A stretch of DNA of 36,566 nucleotides from Betaproteobacteria bacterium (GCA_010030205.1 RGQD01000009.1:1-36566); one strand, 5' to 3'. Shown: positions 1-8,501, counted from the stretch's first letter. Program-made: numbers and translations. Notes: generated by a model not told the origin, from the letters alone.

Positions 1-780
1 AGGCTGGTCAATTTCGGCCACGGCCAGATGTACATGCTGGGCGCTTTCGTCACATGGTGGGCGGTGGTCAAGGCTGGCGTGCCTTATGCGCTGGCATTGC
101 CGATCGCGATGGCCATCGGTGCGCTGTTCGGCCTGCTGATGCAGCGCGTGATGCTCAAAGCCACTTTCGAGCAGAACCTGGTCTCGATCATGATCATGAC
201 GCTGGGCTTCGGCTATGTGCTGCAAGGCGGTGCGGCGCTGGTCTTCGGCTCGACCGGCCAGATCCTAGACACCGCGCTGTCGCGCAGCGAGATCAAGCTC
301 GGCGAGCTGTGGTTGACGCAGCAGGACCTGGCCATCGTGCTGGTGGCGATCGCGGTCTTTGTCGGCCTGAAATGGTTGCTCGACGGCACCCGCATTGGCA
401 GGCTGGTTCGCATGGTTGCCGAAGACCCCAAGCTCGCGCAGTTGGCTGGCGTGAACGTTCGTCGGGTCTATTACGGCGTTTTCGCTTTCGAGGGTGCGGC
501 GGTGGCTTTCGCTGCCGGCATGGTCGCGCCGCGCACACCGATCCTGACCTCGATGGGTTTCGAGGAGGTCATCATGACCTTTGTCGTCGTCGTGCTCGGT
601 GGCATCGGCAGCGTCACCGGTAGCTATGTCGCTGGCGTCGCGCTGGGCCTGTTCACGGCCTTGTTCGGCGCGCTGGTCTCGCCGGCCTACACCACGGCAG
701 CTTGCTTTCTGGTGTTGATCGCGGTGCTGGTGCTGCGGCCGGGCGGCCTGGGCGCCGGGTCGACAGCGGGGGTGCACTGA
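1..780 (+). CDS. livH: LivH-type branched-chain amino acid ABC transporter permease (5' partial)
   Basis: This is an inner-membrane permease of the LivH family, which pairs with LivM in importers for branched-chain amino acids, amides or aromatic/aliphatic acids. The reading frame is open to the left edge: the first visible residues are RLVNFGHGQMYMLGAF, and the LVNF-HG-MYMLGAF block is a LivH hallmark, so the true start lies upstream. The visible 259 residues are mostly hydrophobic. They contain the loop LVRMVAEDPKLAQLAGVNV, which contacts the ATPase in this family, and end with the typical LRPGGL tail. The stop overlaps the livM start by one base (TGATG), so translation is probably coupled. 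No LivG or LivF ATPase is visible; they may lie upstream. The family is certain, the substrate unknown. Confidence 0.93.
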   Translation, partial: RLVNFGHGQMYMLGAFVTWWAVVKAGVPYALALPIAMAIGALFGLLMQRVMLKATFEQNLVSIMIMTLGFGYVLQGGAALVFGSTGQILDTALSRSEIKLGELWLTQQDLAIVLVAIAVFVGLKWLLDGTRIGRLVRMVAEDPKLAQLAGVNVRRVYYGVFAFEGAAVAFAAGMVAPRTPILTSMGFEEVIMTFVVVVLGGIGSVTGSYVAGVALGLFTALFGALVSPAYTTAACFLVLIAVLVLRPGGLGAGSTAGVH

Positions 781-1742
781 TGCAGCGCCGCTGGCTCAAG
801 CGCCTGGCGCTGCCGCTGTTCGGTCTGCTGGTGTTCGCAGCGCCCACGCTGCTGGGCGGCAGCGGTGCGGTCTACAGCGCCGCCGTGCTGATCGCGATTT
901 TCGCGGTGATGGCCTACGGGCTTGACGTGATCGTCTCCGACCTCGGCGAAGTCAGCCTCGCGCACCCGGTGTTCTTCGCCGTCGGCAGCTACACCACCGC
1001 CTGGCTGTCAACCCGCGCCGGCCTGGGCTCCTGGGCCACGCTGGCGGCGACTATCGTGGTCGCGCTGTTGTTCGCCGCGGCGATCGGTCTGGTGACCCTG
1101 AGGCTGCGCGAGTTCGTCTTCTCGCTGGTCACTTACGCGGTCGGTGTGGTCGCGATCACGGTCGCGTCGAACTGGGCCTTCCTCGGCGGCTCGGATGGCA
1201 TCCGCGGCATCCCCTTGCTCGACCTGTCGGTCGGCGGCTTGCAGCTGAGCGCGCGCAACGACCGCGAGCTCTGGCCTTATGCCTTCGCGTTGCTGGCGGT
1301 CACGGTCTATCTGATCGACCGATTCCGCCGCTCGCTGCTCGGCGCAGCGGCGATCATGGTCCACCTGAACCCGCGTCTGGCGACGATGGCGGGCACCGAC
1401 CCGGCGCGCGTGCGGCTGCAGGTCTTTCTGTTCTCGGCGCCCATCAGTGCCGCGGCGGGCTGGCTCTACGCATACCAACGCGCCTATGTCAGCGCCGACG
1501 TGCTCGAGAACTACTTCCTGATCCTGATGCTGACTGCTGTGGTGTTGATCGGCCGGCGCCAGCTGCTCGGGCCCTTGATTGCGACCGCGATGGTGCTGGT
1601 GCAGGAGAAGTTCTTCTCGCTCGGCGGCAATGTCGACAAGATCGTCCTCGGCGCCGTGCTGATCGTGATCTTGGGTTTCTTCCCGCAAGGTTTGATGGGG
1701 CTGTTGCAGCCGCTGCGGCGCTTGCTGCAGCGCGGTCGCTGA
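780..1742 (+). CDS. livM: LivM-type branched-chain amino acid ABC transporter permease
   Basis: This is the second inner-membrane permease of the importer (320 aa). I chose the ATG at 780, which overlaps the livH stop, instead of the longer ORF start at 702. From there the protein begins MQRRWLKRLALP with a positively charged N-terminus and then a first membrane helix. Family signatures are the GSDGIRGIP loop (about residues 139-147) and the cytoplasmic loop with NPRLATMAGTDPARVRLQVF. The C-terminal block that is usually glycine-rich (GG-GT--GP) reads IGRRQLLGP, a mild divergence that may reflect a non-amino-acid substrate. Expected partners are LivH just upstream and the LivK-like binding protein at 7123-8397. 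A 325-bp gap follows. Confidence 0.92.
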   Translation: MQRRWLKRLALPLFGLLVFAAPTLLGGSGAVYSAAVLIAIFAVMAYGLDVIVSDLGEVSLAHPVFFAVGSYTTAWLSTRAGLGSWATLAATIVVALLFAAAIGLVTLRLREFVFSLVTYAVGVVAITVASNWAFLGGSDGIRGIPLLDLSVGGLQLSARNDRELWPYAFALLAVTVYLIDRFRRSLLGAAAIMVHLNPRLATMAGTDPARVRLQVFLFSAPISAAAGWLYAYQRAYVSADVLENYFLILMLTAVVLIGRRQLLGPLIATAMVLVQEKFFSLGGNVDKIVLGAVLIVILGFFPQGLMGLLQPLRRLLQRGR

Positions 1743-2067
1743 CGCGTGGCAAGCCTGGTTCGGCCAGCGTGTGAGCTGGCGCTGCTGCAAGAATTTTCGG
1801 GCTGGCAGGCGCCAAGCCTAGTGTTGGAGGCGAATTCTCGCTGACCCGTTTGGCGCGAAGTATCGCGCTATCTCTGCGTTTCTTGGGCTGCGGCCAGCAT
1901 GTTTACTGCATCGCCTGGCAGCACCGCTGAGGCGGTCAAACCGCGCGCATTTCATGTCGCGCGGGTGACCGACGCTGACTCGATGGATCGCCGAGCATTG
2001 CCATAGGCTTCGCTGGCGCGGGTCCCAGTTGCGGCCTGTGGCCGCGTCCACACTTTGAGAATCTTCA
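1743..2067. other. 325-bp intergenic region without a gene
   Basis: This is the only stretch over 300 bp in the window with no supported gene. It separates livM from the downstream hydrolase. The 122-aa minus-strand ORF crossing it (1818-2186) resembles nothing I know and runs into the hydrolase, so I leave it out. Two inverted repeats are visible: a weak one (GCCAGC, 6-nt loop, GCTGGC at 1763-1780) just after livM, and a much stronger hairpin at 1934-1970, listed separately. I see no T-run terminator and no convincing sigma70 promoter, although the length and the hairpin suggest control of the hydrolase-thiolase-DUF35-lyase genes. Confidence 0.6.
1934..1970. promoter_or_regulatory. Long imperfect inverted repeat / hairpin
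   Basis: GGTCA-aa-CCGCGCG, a 10-nt loop, CGCGCGG-g-TGACC. This gives twelve complementary base pairs interrupted only by a 2/1 internal bulge. It sits about 100 bp upstream of the hydrolase start at 2068 and about 190 bp past livM. There is no U-tract, so an intrinsic terminator is not clearly supported. An operator for a dimeric regulator or an mRNA structure are the alternatives. Confidence 0.4.
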
Positions 2068-3303
2068 ATGACCGTCAAACCTGAATCCCTGGGCATGTGC
2101 TCGCAGCGCCTGGCGCGCATCGACCGCTTCATCGCCGACAAGTACATCGCGTCGGGCAAGCTGCCTTGCGCGCAATTGCAGATCACGCGCCAAGGTCAGC
2201 TCGTTCACCAGTCTGTGCTCGGCAAGGCCTCGCTCGAGACCGGCGCGCCGATGACCGAGGACAGCATCGTTCGCATCTACTCGATGACCAAGCCGATCAC
2301 CAGCGTGGCCTTCATGATGCTGGTCGAAGAGGGCCTGGTCGCGCTGGAAGATCCGGTGACCCGGTTCATCCCCGAGTGGCGTGATCTGGGTGTGTACGTC
2401 TCAGGTCTGCCAGGCGCCTTCCAGACCCGGCCCACCGATTCGCCGATGCGAATGATCGATTTGCTGCGCCACACCTCGGGCCTGACCTACGGTTTCCAGT
2501 ACCGCACCAATGTCGATTCAGCCTACCGCAAAGGCCGCCTCGATCCGACCGAGCGGACCGGCGGGCTGGACGACTTCATCTCAGCGCTGGGCAAGATGCC
2601 GCTGGAGTTCTCGCCGGGCAGCGCCTGGAACTACTCGGTGGCCACCGACGTGCTGGGCTACCTGGTCGGCAAGATATCGGGTGTACCGTTTCAGGACTTT
2701 TTGCAGCAGCGAATCCTCGGGCCGCTGGGCATGGTCGACACCGCTTTCCACGTGACCGATGACAAGGCCGCTCGTTTCGCGCAGTGCTATGTCCAATCGC
2801 CAGAAGGCCGGTTGACGCCGCAGATCGTGGGCCCGAGCTTTCGCGAGCCGCCGTCAGCGCCCTCGGGCGGTGGCGGTCTGGTCAGCACGGCGGCCGACTA
2901 CATGCGTTTTTGCGAAGCGCTGCGCCTCGGCGGTGTGTCGGGGACCGGGCCCAATGCAGCGCGGCTGCTCGGACCCAAGACCCTGGCGCTGATGCGATCG
3001 AACCACCTGCCGGGCGGACGCGACCTGGCCGATATGTCGGTGTCGATGTTCTCCGAAGCGACCTACCGCGGCGTGGGTTTTGGCCTGGGTTTTGCGATGA
3101 CCACCGATGTCGCCCGCACCGGCATCTCGGGCTCGCTGGGCGAATACTGGTGGGGCGGTGCGGCGTCGACGGCTTTCTGGATCGACCCCGTCGAGGACCT
3201 TTGCGTCGTCTTGCTGTCCCAGTTCAGACCCTCCAGCCTGTACCCTATCCGTCGCGAATTGCGAACGATGATCAGCGCGGCCGTGATCGATTCCAAGGCA
3301 TGA
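2068..3303 (+). CDS. Serine hydrolase, beta-lactamase/family VIII esterase type
   Basis: This 411-aa protein has the serine beta-lactamase/DD-peptidase fold of the family VIII esterases (EstB-like), which cleave small esters, lactones or amides. Visible catalytic elements are the nucleophile motif S72-M-T-K75 (context YSMTKPITS), the tyrosine motif Y189-S-V (context WNYSVATDVLGY), and a W362-G-G motif near the C-terminus that replaces the lactamase KTG box, as is usual for family VIII esterases. There is no signal peptide, so it is probably cytoplasmic. It lies between the Liv permeases and the thiolase/DUF35/lyase genes, opposite a Baeyer-Villiger-type monooxygenase. A role in opening an ester or lactone product is therefore a reasonable inference. 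True beta-lactamase activity is unlikely. Confidence 0.88.
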   Translation: MTVKPESLGMCSQRLARIDRFIADKYIASGKLPCAQLQITRQGQLVHQSVLGKASLETGAPMTEDSIVRIYSMTKPITSVAFMMLVEEGLVALEDPVTRFIPEWRDLGVYVSGLPGAFQTRPTDSPMRMIDLLRHTSGLTYGFQYRTNVDSAYRKGRLDPTERTGGLDDFISALGKMPLEFSPGSAWNYSVATDVLGYLVGKISGVPFQDFLQQRILGPLGMVDTAFHVTDDKAARFAQCYVQSPEGRLTPQIVGPSFREPPSAPSGGGGLVSTAADYMRFCEALRLGGVSGTGPNAARLLGPKTLALMRSNHLPGGRDLADMSVSMFSEATYRGVGFGLGFAMTTDVARTGISGSLGEYWWGGAASTAFWIDPVEDLCVVLLSQFRPSSLYPIRRELRTMISAAVIDSKA

Positions 3304-3340
3304 TGGCGCACAGAGCCCCTCAACCTCCGCAAAGACGCCC

Positions 3341-4510
3341 ATGAACCCTGACACCACCGCCTGCATCGCCGGCGCTTACGAGCATCCGCTGCGTTTTGCG
3401 CCCGACAAGTCGATCGCGCAGCTGCATGCCGAGTGCGCCCGCGGCGCGCTGGACGACGCCGGGCTGAGCTTTGCCGACGTCGATGGTTATTTCTGTGCCG
3501 CCGATGCGCCCGGCGGCATTCCGGCCTTGATGGTCGACTACATGAACCTGAAGGTCAAACAGGTCGACGGCACCGAGTCGGGCGGCTGCTCGTACATCAG
3601 CCATGTCGGCAAAGCGGCGCAAGCCATCGCCGATGGCCGGTGCTCGGTGGCGCTGATCACCTTGGCCGGCAAACCGCGAAGCAGCGGCCAGGCCACCGGT
3701 ACCGAGATCCGCGTGCTACCGACCGATCGTCCCGCTTCGGCCTGGGAGGCGCCTTATGGCTGGACCGTCGCGGGTCTGTACGCCAACTACGCGCGTCGCC
3801 ACATGCACGCGTACGGCACGACGCCCGAGCAAATGGCCTGGGTCAAGGTCTCGGCATCGCGGCACGCGCAGCACAACCCGAATGCGCTGCTGCGCAAGCT
3901 GTACACGGTCGAGGACGTGCTGGCGTCGCCGCTGGTGGCCGACCCACTGCGCCGCCTAGACTGCTGTGTGATCACCGATGGCGGCGGCGCGCTCGTGCTC
4001 GTCAGTGCCGCAGTGGCCCGGACTTTGAAGCGCCCGCTGGTGCGTGTCAGAGGATTCGGGGAGACGGTCAGAACCAACGAGGCTGGCCGCTGCGACATGC
4101 TCGAGACCGGCGCTGCGGTCTCGGGTGCGAGGGCCTTCGGGCAGGCGGGTCTGAAGCCTGCTGACGTGCACTATGCGTCGATCTACGACAACTTCAGCAT
4201 CATGGTGCTGATGCAACTCGAAGACCTGGGCTTTTGTGCCAAAGGCCAGAGCGGGCGCTTCGTCGAAGAGGGCAACCTGATCTCGGGCGTGGGCAAATTG
4301 CCTTGGAATACCGACGGCGGCGGCCTGTGCAACAACCATCCGCAGAACCGCGGTGGCATCACCAAAGTCATCGAAGCCGTGCGCCAGCTGCGCGGCGAGG
4401 CCCACCCCGCAGTCCAGGTCAAGAACTGTGGCGTCGCCATCGCCAGCGGCCCCGGCATGGTGCTGGGCATCGGTCATGCACACGCCACCGTCGTGTTGGA
4501 GAGAATGTGA
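3341..4510 (+). CDS. Thiolase-like protein (SCP2/lipid-transfer thiolase group)
   Basis: This 389-aa thiolase-superfamily protein belongs to the group that usually sits next to a DUF35 gene. The N-terminal domain has GALDDAGLSFADVDGY (about 35-50), and the C-terminal half has NNHPQNRGG and NCGVAIASGPGM. The canonical nucleophile block C-x-SG is missing. The nearest match is ESGGCSYISHVGKAAQAI, where Cys83 is offset by one position relative to the normal cysteine. The His of the NNHP motif is kept. The stop overlaps the DUF35 start (TGATG), strongly suggesting a two-protein complex. Known thiolase-like/DUF35 pairs include the steroid side-chain retro-aldolase Ltp2 with its DUF35 partner. I infer C-C bond cleavage of an acyl-CoA, by aldolase or thiolase chemistry. 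'Acetyl-CoA acetyltransferase' would be an over-call. Confidence 0.87.
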   Translation: MNPDTTACIAGAYEHPLRFAPDKSIAQLHAECARGALDDAGLSFADVDGYFCAADAPGGIPALMVDYMNLKVKQVDGTESGGCSYISHVGKAAQAIADGRCSVALITLAGKPRSSGQATGTEIRVLPTDRPASAWEAPYGWTVAGLYANYARRHMHAYGTTPEQMAWVKVSASRHAQHNPNALLRKLYTVEDVLASPLVADPLRRLDCCVITDGGGALVLVSAAVARTLKRPLVRVRGFGETVRTNEAGRCDMLETGAAVSGARAFGQAGLKPADVHYASIYDNFSIMVLMQLEDLGFCAKGQSGRFVEEGNLISGVGKLPWNTDGGGLCNNHPQNRGGITKVIEAVRQLRGEAHPAVQVKNCGVAIASGPGMVLGIGHAHATVVLERM

Positions 4511-4902
4511 TGAGCGACCTAGCCAAAGACCCCTACGTCGCCGCTTTCCCGGAGACGCTGCCGTTCTGGGCGGCAGCAGCGAACGGTGTGTTCATGCTGC
4601 CGCGCTGCAAGCGCTGCACCAAAGTCCATTGGCATCCGCGCGCTTTTTGCCCGTTCTGCCACGACACCGACCTGGAGTGGATCGCCGCATCGGGGCGCGG
4701 CAAGGTCTACTCGTATTCGATCGTTCGCCATCCGAAATCACCTTATGTGCTGGCCTATGTCGAGATCGAAGAGGGTTTGCTGTTGATGAGCAACATCGTC
4801 GATTGCGAGTTCGATGCGGTGCATGTCGACATGCCGGTGCAGGTGCAGATGCGGGCCACGCCGGAAGGCCGGCATGCGCCGGTGTTCGGGCCGGTCCGCT
4901 GA
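4510..4902 (+). CDS. DUF35 OB-fold / zinc-ribbon acyl-CoA-associated protein
   Basis: This 130-aa protein has the two-part layout of the DUF35 family: an N-terminal rubredoxin-like zinc ribbon and a C-terminal OB-fold. The ribbon is C-K-R-C, eleven residues, C-P-F-C (about residues 34-52), followed by GRGKVYSYSIVRHP and the beta-rich VLAYVEIEEGLLLMSNIV. I chose the ATG at 4510, which overlaps the thiolase stop; the longer ORF from 4234 is thiolase sequence read in another frame. DUF35 proteins are obligate partners of thiolase-like or MaoC-like enzymes and help bind the CoA substrate. Its neighbours fit that role exactly. Confidence 0.93.
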   Translation: MSDLAKDPYVAAFPETLPFWAAAANGVFMLPRCKRCTKVHWHPRAFCPFCHDTDLEWIAASGRGKVYSYSIVRHPKSPYVLAYVEIEEGLLLMSNIVDCEFDAVHVDMPVQVQMRATPEGRHAPVFGPVR

Positions 4903-4950
4903 AACAGCGCCGCCCGCCGATTTCACCATTCGTTTCAAGCGCCAAACTCC

Positions 4951-5748
4951 ATGACGAGACAAGACAAACCGATTCGAACCGACATCGGCTGGAGCGACGC
5001 CAGCAGCATCACGATCTTCGGCAAGGACTTTCCCAGCGAGATCCTCGGTCACCTGAATCTGGGTGACATGGGATTCATGGAGCTCACCGGGCGTGTCCCG
5101 AATGCCCAGGAATCGCGCATGTTCAACGCGATGGTCGTCACGCTGGTCGAGCATGGCATCACGCCGAGTGCCTTGGTGGCACGAATGACCTATCTGGGTG
5201 CGCCCGAGTCCATGCAGGGCGCGGTGGCAGCGGGTCTGAATGGCTTGGGGACAGTCTTTGTCGGCAGCATCGAAGGGGCTGCCAAGATGCTGTCCGAGGC
5301 GATGCCCGCAGCGCTCGCCGATGCAGACTTGGCGGCTTTGGCAGGGCCGATTGTGGCGTCGTTTCAGGCCCAGAAACGCATCGTTCCCGGTATCGGCCAC
5401 CCCTTCCACAAACCGATCGATCCGCGCACACCGCGCCTGCAGGAGATCGCCAGGGAGACGGGTTTCGACGGACCCTACCTGGCTTTGATGACAGCGATCG
5501 CGACCGAAGCGACGCTGCGCAGCGGCAAGCCCTTGCCGATGAATGCGACAGGGGCCATCGGTGCGCTGTGCTGCGAGATGGGCTTTGATTGGAAGATTTG
5601 CCGGGGCCTGGGCGTGATGGCGCGCGCGGTCGGCCTGGTGGGCCATATCCTCGAGGAGTCACGCCGGCCTATGGCCGCCGAGATCTGGCACTCGATCGAG
5701 GCGCGCGCCACGGCTCACTTCCATGAGCCGCCAGTCCAGGGCGAATGA
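4951..5748 (+). CDS. Citryl-CoA lyase-like protein (citrate synthase superfamily, short form)
   Basis: This 265-aa protein covers only the catalytic part of the citrate synthase fold (full synthases are about 430 aa), as in citryl-CoA lyases. Recognisable blocks are VEHGITPS (first active-site His), GIGHPFHKPIDPR (matching the GHRVYK-DPR region of citrate synthase), and RAVGLVGHILEE near the C-terminus. The block that in citrate synthase and ATP-citrate lyase carries the catalytic Asp (NVD) reads PMNATGAIGAL here, so that Asp appears to be Thr. The gene follows the DUF35 gene by 48 bp and is the last of the plus-strand group. It probably performs retro-Claisen or retro-aldol cleavage of a CoA thioester. 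Citrate itself is not assured as the substrate. Confidence 0.8.
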   Translation: MTRQDKPIRTDIGWSDASSITIFGKDFPSEILGHLNLGDMGFMELTGRVPNAQESRMFNAMVVTLVEHGITPSALVARMTYLGAPESMQGAVAAGLNGLGTVFVGSIEGAAKMLSEAMPAALADADLAALAGPIVASFQAQKRIVPGIGHPFHKPIDPRTPRLQEIARETGFDGPYLALMTAIATEATLRSGKPLPMNATGAIGALCCEMGFDWKICRGLGVMARAVGLVGHILEESRRPMAAEIWHSIEARATAHFHEPPVQGE

Positions 5749-5761
5749 ACCTGGCAGTGCG

Positions 5762-7030
5762 TCAGCGATGGCGCATCAAGTGCAAGGCCATCGCATGGTA
5801 GGCCGGCAGTGAGTGTGGATCGATGCCCATGTTGCCCGCGACATGGTGCGATGCGTAACGGGCGATGACCATCTCGGCAGTTGGGTCGATGTACAGCGCC
5901 TGGCCATGGACACCGCGCGCCATGAAAGCGCCGTGGGCGTTGTGCGATACCCACCACATGTTGCGATAGCTCCAGCCAGGCAGGGTCAGGTAGCCCGCAG
6001 GCTTGAACTTGACCGGGTCTGCACCAGCTCGGATGTCATCGACCACAGCCTTCGGGATCAGTTGTCGGCCATCGGCCTGGCCGTTGTTGCGCATCATCTC
6101 GCCGAAGCGGGCGAGGTCGCGCAAGGTCGTGTTGAGCCCGCCGCCGGCAAACTCGGTGCCCGTGGTGTCGACGCTGATGTAAGCGTCATGCTCAGCGCCG
6201 AGGTGGCGCCAAATCCGTTGCGAGAGATTCTCGGCCAGCGACATCCCGGTCAGGCGCTGGATGATCCAGCCCAGCGCGTCAGTGTTGACGGTCTTGTAGG
6301 CAAATTGCTCGCCATGGCTGCCTTGACACTTCACGGTCGTCAAGTACTCGTAAAAGCTTTGCGGGCCCTGATAAGCCGCAGGCCTTGGCATGATGTGGCC
6401 GGCGCGCACATAGTCCCAGATTTCGGCCTTGGGGTCGGTGTAGACCTCGCTGTACTGCAGCCCTGTCGTCATGTCCATCAACTGACGCACCGTGGCCTGA
6501 CCGAAAGCGCTGGGACCGAGTTCCGGGACGTATTGCGAAACCGGTGCACGGTCGTCGAGCAGACCTTCGTGCACCAAGCACGCGGCGATGCTGCCGATGA
6601 ATGATTTGGTGACCGAAAACGCAATGTGCGGTCGGTCGGCGTCGAGCACGCCAAAGTAGCGCTCATCGACGACACGGCCTCGGTGCAGCACCAAGATGCC
6701 ATCGGTGTAGTTGGCGTCCATAGCTTGCGCCCAGGTCATCGGCACTTGGCTGCCGATGGGCCTGAAGCTGACAGTGTCGAGGTCGTCGCGATCCGCGCGA
6801 GGCAGCGCGAGCGCTGCGGCGCCTCGCGCAACAGTCTTGGTCGGCACCAGGGCCCGCATATTGCTGTAGGCCCACCGGCTTTGCGGAAATTTCCGCATGC
6901 TGCCGTCGGCAAAGCACACGAGTTTTTCGGCCGGCGGCGGTGAGCCCACCATCCAAGCGAGTCGCTTCGGGTCGCTGTCCCAGGCATTGGCCATCGATGG
7001 CGACGGATCGGGCGAAGTGGTTGTGGTCAT
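5762..7030 (-). CDS. Serine hydrolase, NylB-like (6-aminohexanoate-dimer hydrolase/beta-lactamase family)
   Basis: This 422-aa protein has the beta-lactamase fold and most resembles 6-aminohexanoate-dimer hydrolases and related carboxylesterases. The region GILVLHRGRVVDERYFG (about 111-127) leads into the nucleophile motif S139-V-T-K142 (FSVTKSFIGS). The tyrosine element is Y245-K-T (AYKTVNTDALGW), and a C-terminal HGQ (about 375-377) stands where the KTG box would be. There is no signal peptide. It is the last of three minus-strand genes (monooxygenase, LivK-like, this) and ends 13 bp from the convergent lyase gene. It is a second, distinct hydrolase of the same fold as the one at 2068-3303, so the pathway may include two ester or amide hydrolysis steps. 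Confidence 0.87.
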   Translation of the reverse strand: MTTTTSPDPSPSMANAWDSDPKRLAWMVGSPPPAEKLVCFADGSMRKFPQSRWAYSNMRALVPTKTVARGAAALALPRADRDDLDTVSFRPIGSQVPMTWAQAMDANYTDGILVLHRGRVVDERYFGVLDADRPHIAFSVTKSFIGSIAACLVHEGLLDDRAPVSQYVPELGPSAFGQATVRQLMDMTTGLQYSEVYTDPKAEIWDYVRAGHIMPRPAAYQGPQSFYEYLTTVKCQGSHGEQFAYKTVNTDALGWIIQRLTGMSLAENLSQRIWRHLGAEHDAYISVDTTGTEFAGGGLNTTLRDLARFGEMMRNNGQADGRQLIPKAVVDDIRAGADPVKFKPAGYLTLPGWSYRNMWWVSHNAHGAFMARGVHGQALYIDPTAEMVIARYASHHVAGNMGIDPHSLPAYHAMALHLMRHR

Positions 7031-7122
7031 GATGCGATGGGCGAGCTGAGGGGTGAGGTGACGGGAGGACCGCCACGCTCAAGGAGATGTCGCGCGTTTG
7101 GCACGCGGCCTGCGGATCTGGC

Positions 7123-8397
7123 TCAGATGTTCGAGCCCGCGATGATGTTGCCAAAACGCTGCCACGTCTTGCCGTCCCAGCGCATCAGCTGCATCTGGGT
7201 CAGCGGGTGGTGGTTGGTCGGGCTGGTGTTGACCTTGATGCCTGGCAGCAGCATCTGATTTTCCAGGTTGTGCAGGTTGTTGACCTGGGCCATGATGTTG
7301 GCGCGGGTGAAGTTGCCGTTGCACTGCTCCAGCACACGTTGCAGCACCTGCGCGACCATGTAGCCATAGGCGTTATAGGCTTCGTTCGGATTGCCTTCCG
7401 GGTAGTACTTGGCCATGAAAGCCTTGTAGGTCTTGATCGCGGCGTCGTCTGCCCAGCTCGGATCGCTGGGGTCTTTGATGTAGACCGAGCTGATCACACC
7501 GATAGACCTTTCAACGCCGGCCGGCACGATGGTGGAGGTGACCGATGCCACCCCGCTCGGGACCAAGTGCAGCGCTTTCCAGCCGATTTCATTGACGCGC
7601 CGAATCGCCATCGCGCCGAACTTGCCGGTCACGCCAGAGATCAACACGTCAGCGCCAGTGGCTTTCAGCGTGATCAGTTGGGAGTCTATGGTCGGGTCGG
7701 TGACTTCATAGGACAGCGCCGTGGCTGTGCTGTCGAATTGCGCGCCCAGCACCTCTTTCGCGCCGGCGAGGAAGTCGCGGCCCAGATCGTCGTTCTGGTA
7801 CAGGATCGCGAACTTCGCCTTCGGGTTTTGTTGCAGTGCGTACTTGACGAAGATCTGGCTCTCGATTCTGGCGCTGGGCGCAAACGGGATGGTCCAGGGG
7901 TAGCTCTTGTAGTCACCCCATTTGTCGCCATTGACCGACAGGAACAGATGCGGAATGCCCAGGCCATTGAGGTACTTGACAATCGCTGAATTGGGCCCGG
8001 TGCCGAGCTGCGAGAACAAGAAAGCGACCTCGTCTTGTTCGACCAATCGCCGCGTCTGCTCCAGCGTCTTGGGTGGCGAGAAGCCATCGTCCAGGATGAT
8101 GTAGTTGATCTTGCGACCGGCAATGCCGCCCTGCTCGTTGAGCATCTTGAAGTAAGCACCTTGCGCACGGTTGGTCGTGCCGAGCGCCGAGACTGGCCCA
8201 CTCAAGGACGTGGTGGTGCCGATCTTGATTTCGCTGGCTGTGACACCCGGTGTTGCCTGTGCGTTGGCCAGGCCAGGCGCGAGCAACGCGCCCGCTGCCG
8301 CTGCGGCCGCGCCGCTGAGCAGCAGCCGACGGTCTCCGGAAAAAGCCTTGTCGGTATCGGGGCCGGTGCTTGTCTTCGTTGTGTTCTTTGAATTCAT
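7123..8397 (-). CDS. LivK-like periplasmic substrate-binding protein of an ABC transporter
   Basis: This 424-aa type I periplasmic binding protein belongs to the branched-chain amino acid/amide/aromatic acid importer family. I chose the ATG at 8397, not the ORF start at 8451, because GGAAGAG lies 4 nt upstream of it. The N-terminus has a twin-arginine-like signal: D-R23-R24-L-L-L, an alanine-rich core, and a likely cleavage after ANAQA (about residue 48). The mature part begins VTASEIKIGTTTSLSGP, a family hallmark. An extended -10 candidate (TATAGT on the minus strand, 8450-8455) lies upstream with no convincing -35. It is the expected ligand receptor for LivH and LivM at the left edge. Sitting between two catabolic enzymes, it probably binds their substrate. 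Confidence 0.92.
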   Translation of the reverse strand: MNSKNTTKTSTGPDTDKAFSGDRRLLLSGAAAAAAGALLAPGLANAQATPGVTASEIKIGTTTSLSGPVSALGTTNRAQGAYFKMLNEQGGIAGRKINYIILDDGFSPPKTLEQTRRLVEQDEVAFLFSQLGTGPNSAIVKYLNGLGIPHLFLSVNGDKWGDYKSYPWTIPFAPSARIESQIFVKYALQQNPKAKFAILYQNDDLGRDFLAGAKEVLGAQFDSTATALSYEVTDPTIDSQLITLKATGADVLISGVTGKFGAMAIRRVNEIGWKALHLVPSGVASVTSTIVPAGVERSIGVISSVYIKDPSDPSWADDAAIKTYKAFMAKYYPEGNPNEAYNAYGYMVAQVLQRVLEQCNGNFTRANIMAQVNNLHNLENQMLLPGIKVNTSPTNHHPLTQMQLMRWDGKTWQRFGNIIAGSNI

Positions 8398-8501
8398 GGT
8401 CTCTTCCTTGAAAAATTTCGTCGTTGATCGGCTGTCTCGACTGTCATTCACTATACGGTCTTAACAATCGAGTGGCAGACGAAACGGGGTGCTGCGTAGT
8501 T

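Noticed and set aside
1818-2186. 122-aa minus-strand ORF in the long intergenic gap
   Set aside because: It overlaps the start of the serine hydrolase, has no recognisable motif and a composition unlike the neighbouring proteins.
2068-3303. Antibiotic-resistance beta-lactamase
   Set aside because: There is no signal peptide and a WGG motif stands where lactamases have KTG. The gene context is catabolic, so a family VIII type esterase fits better.
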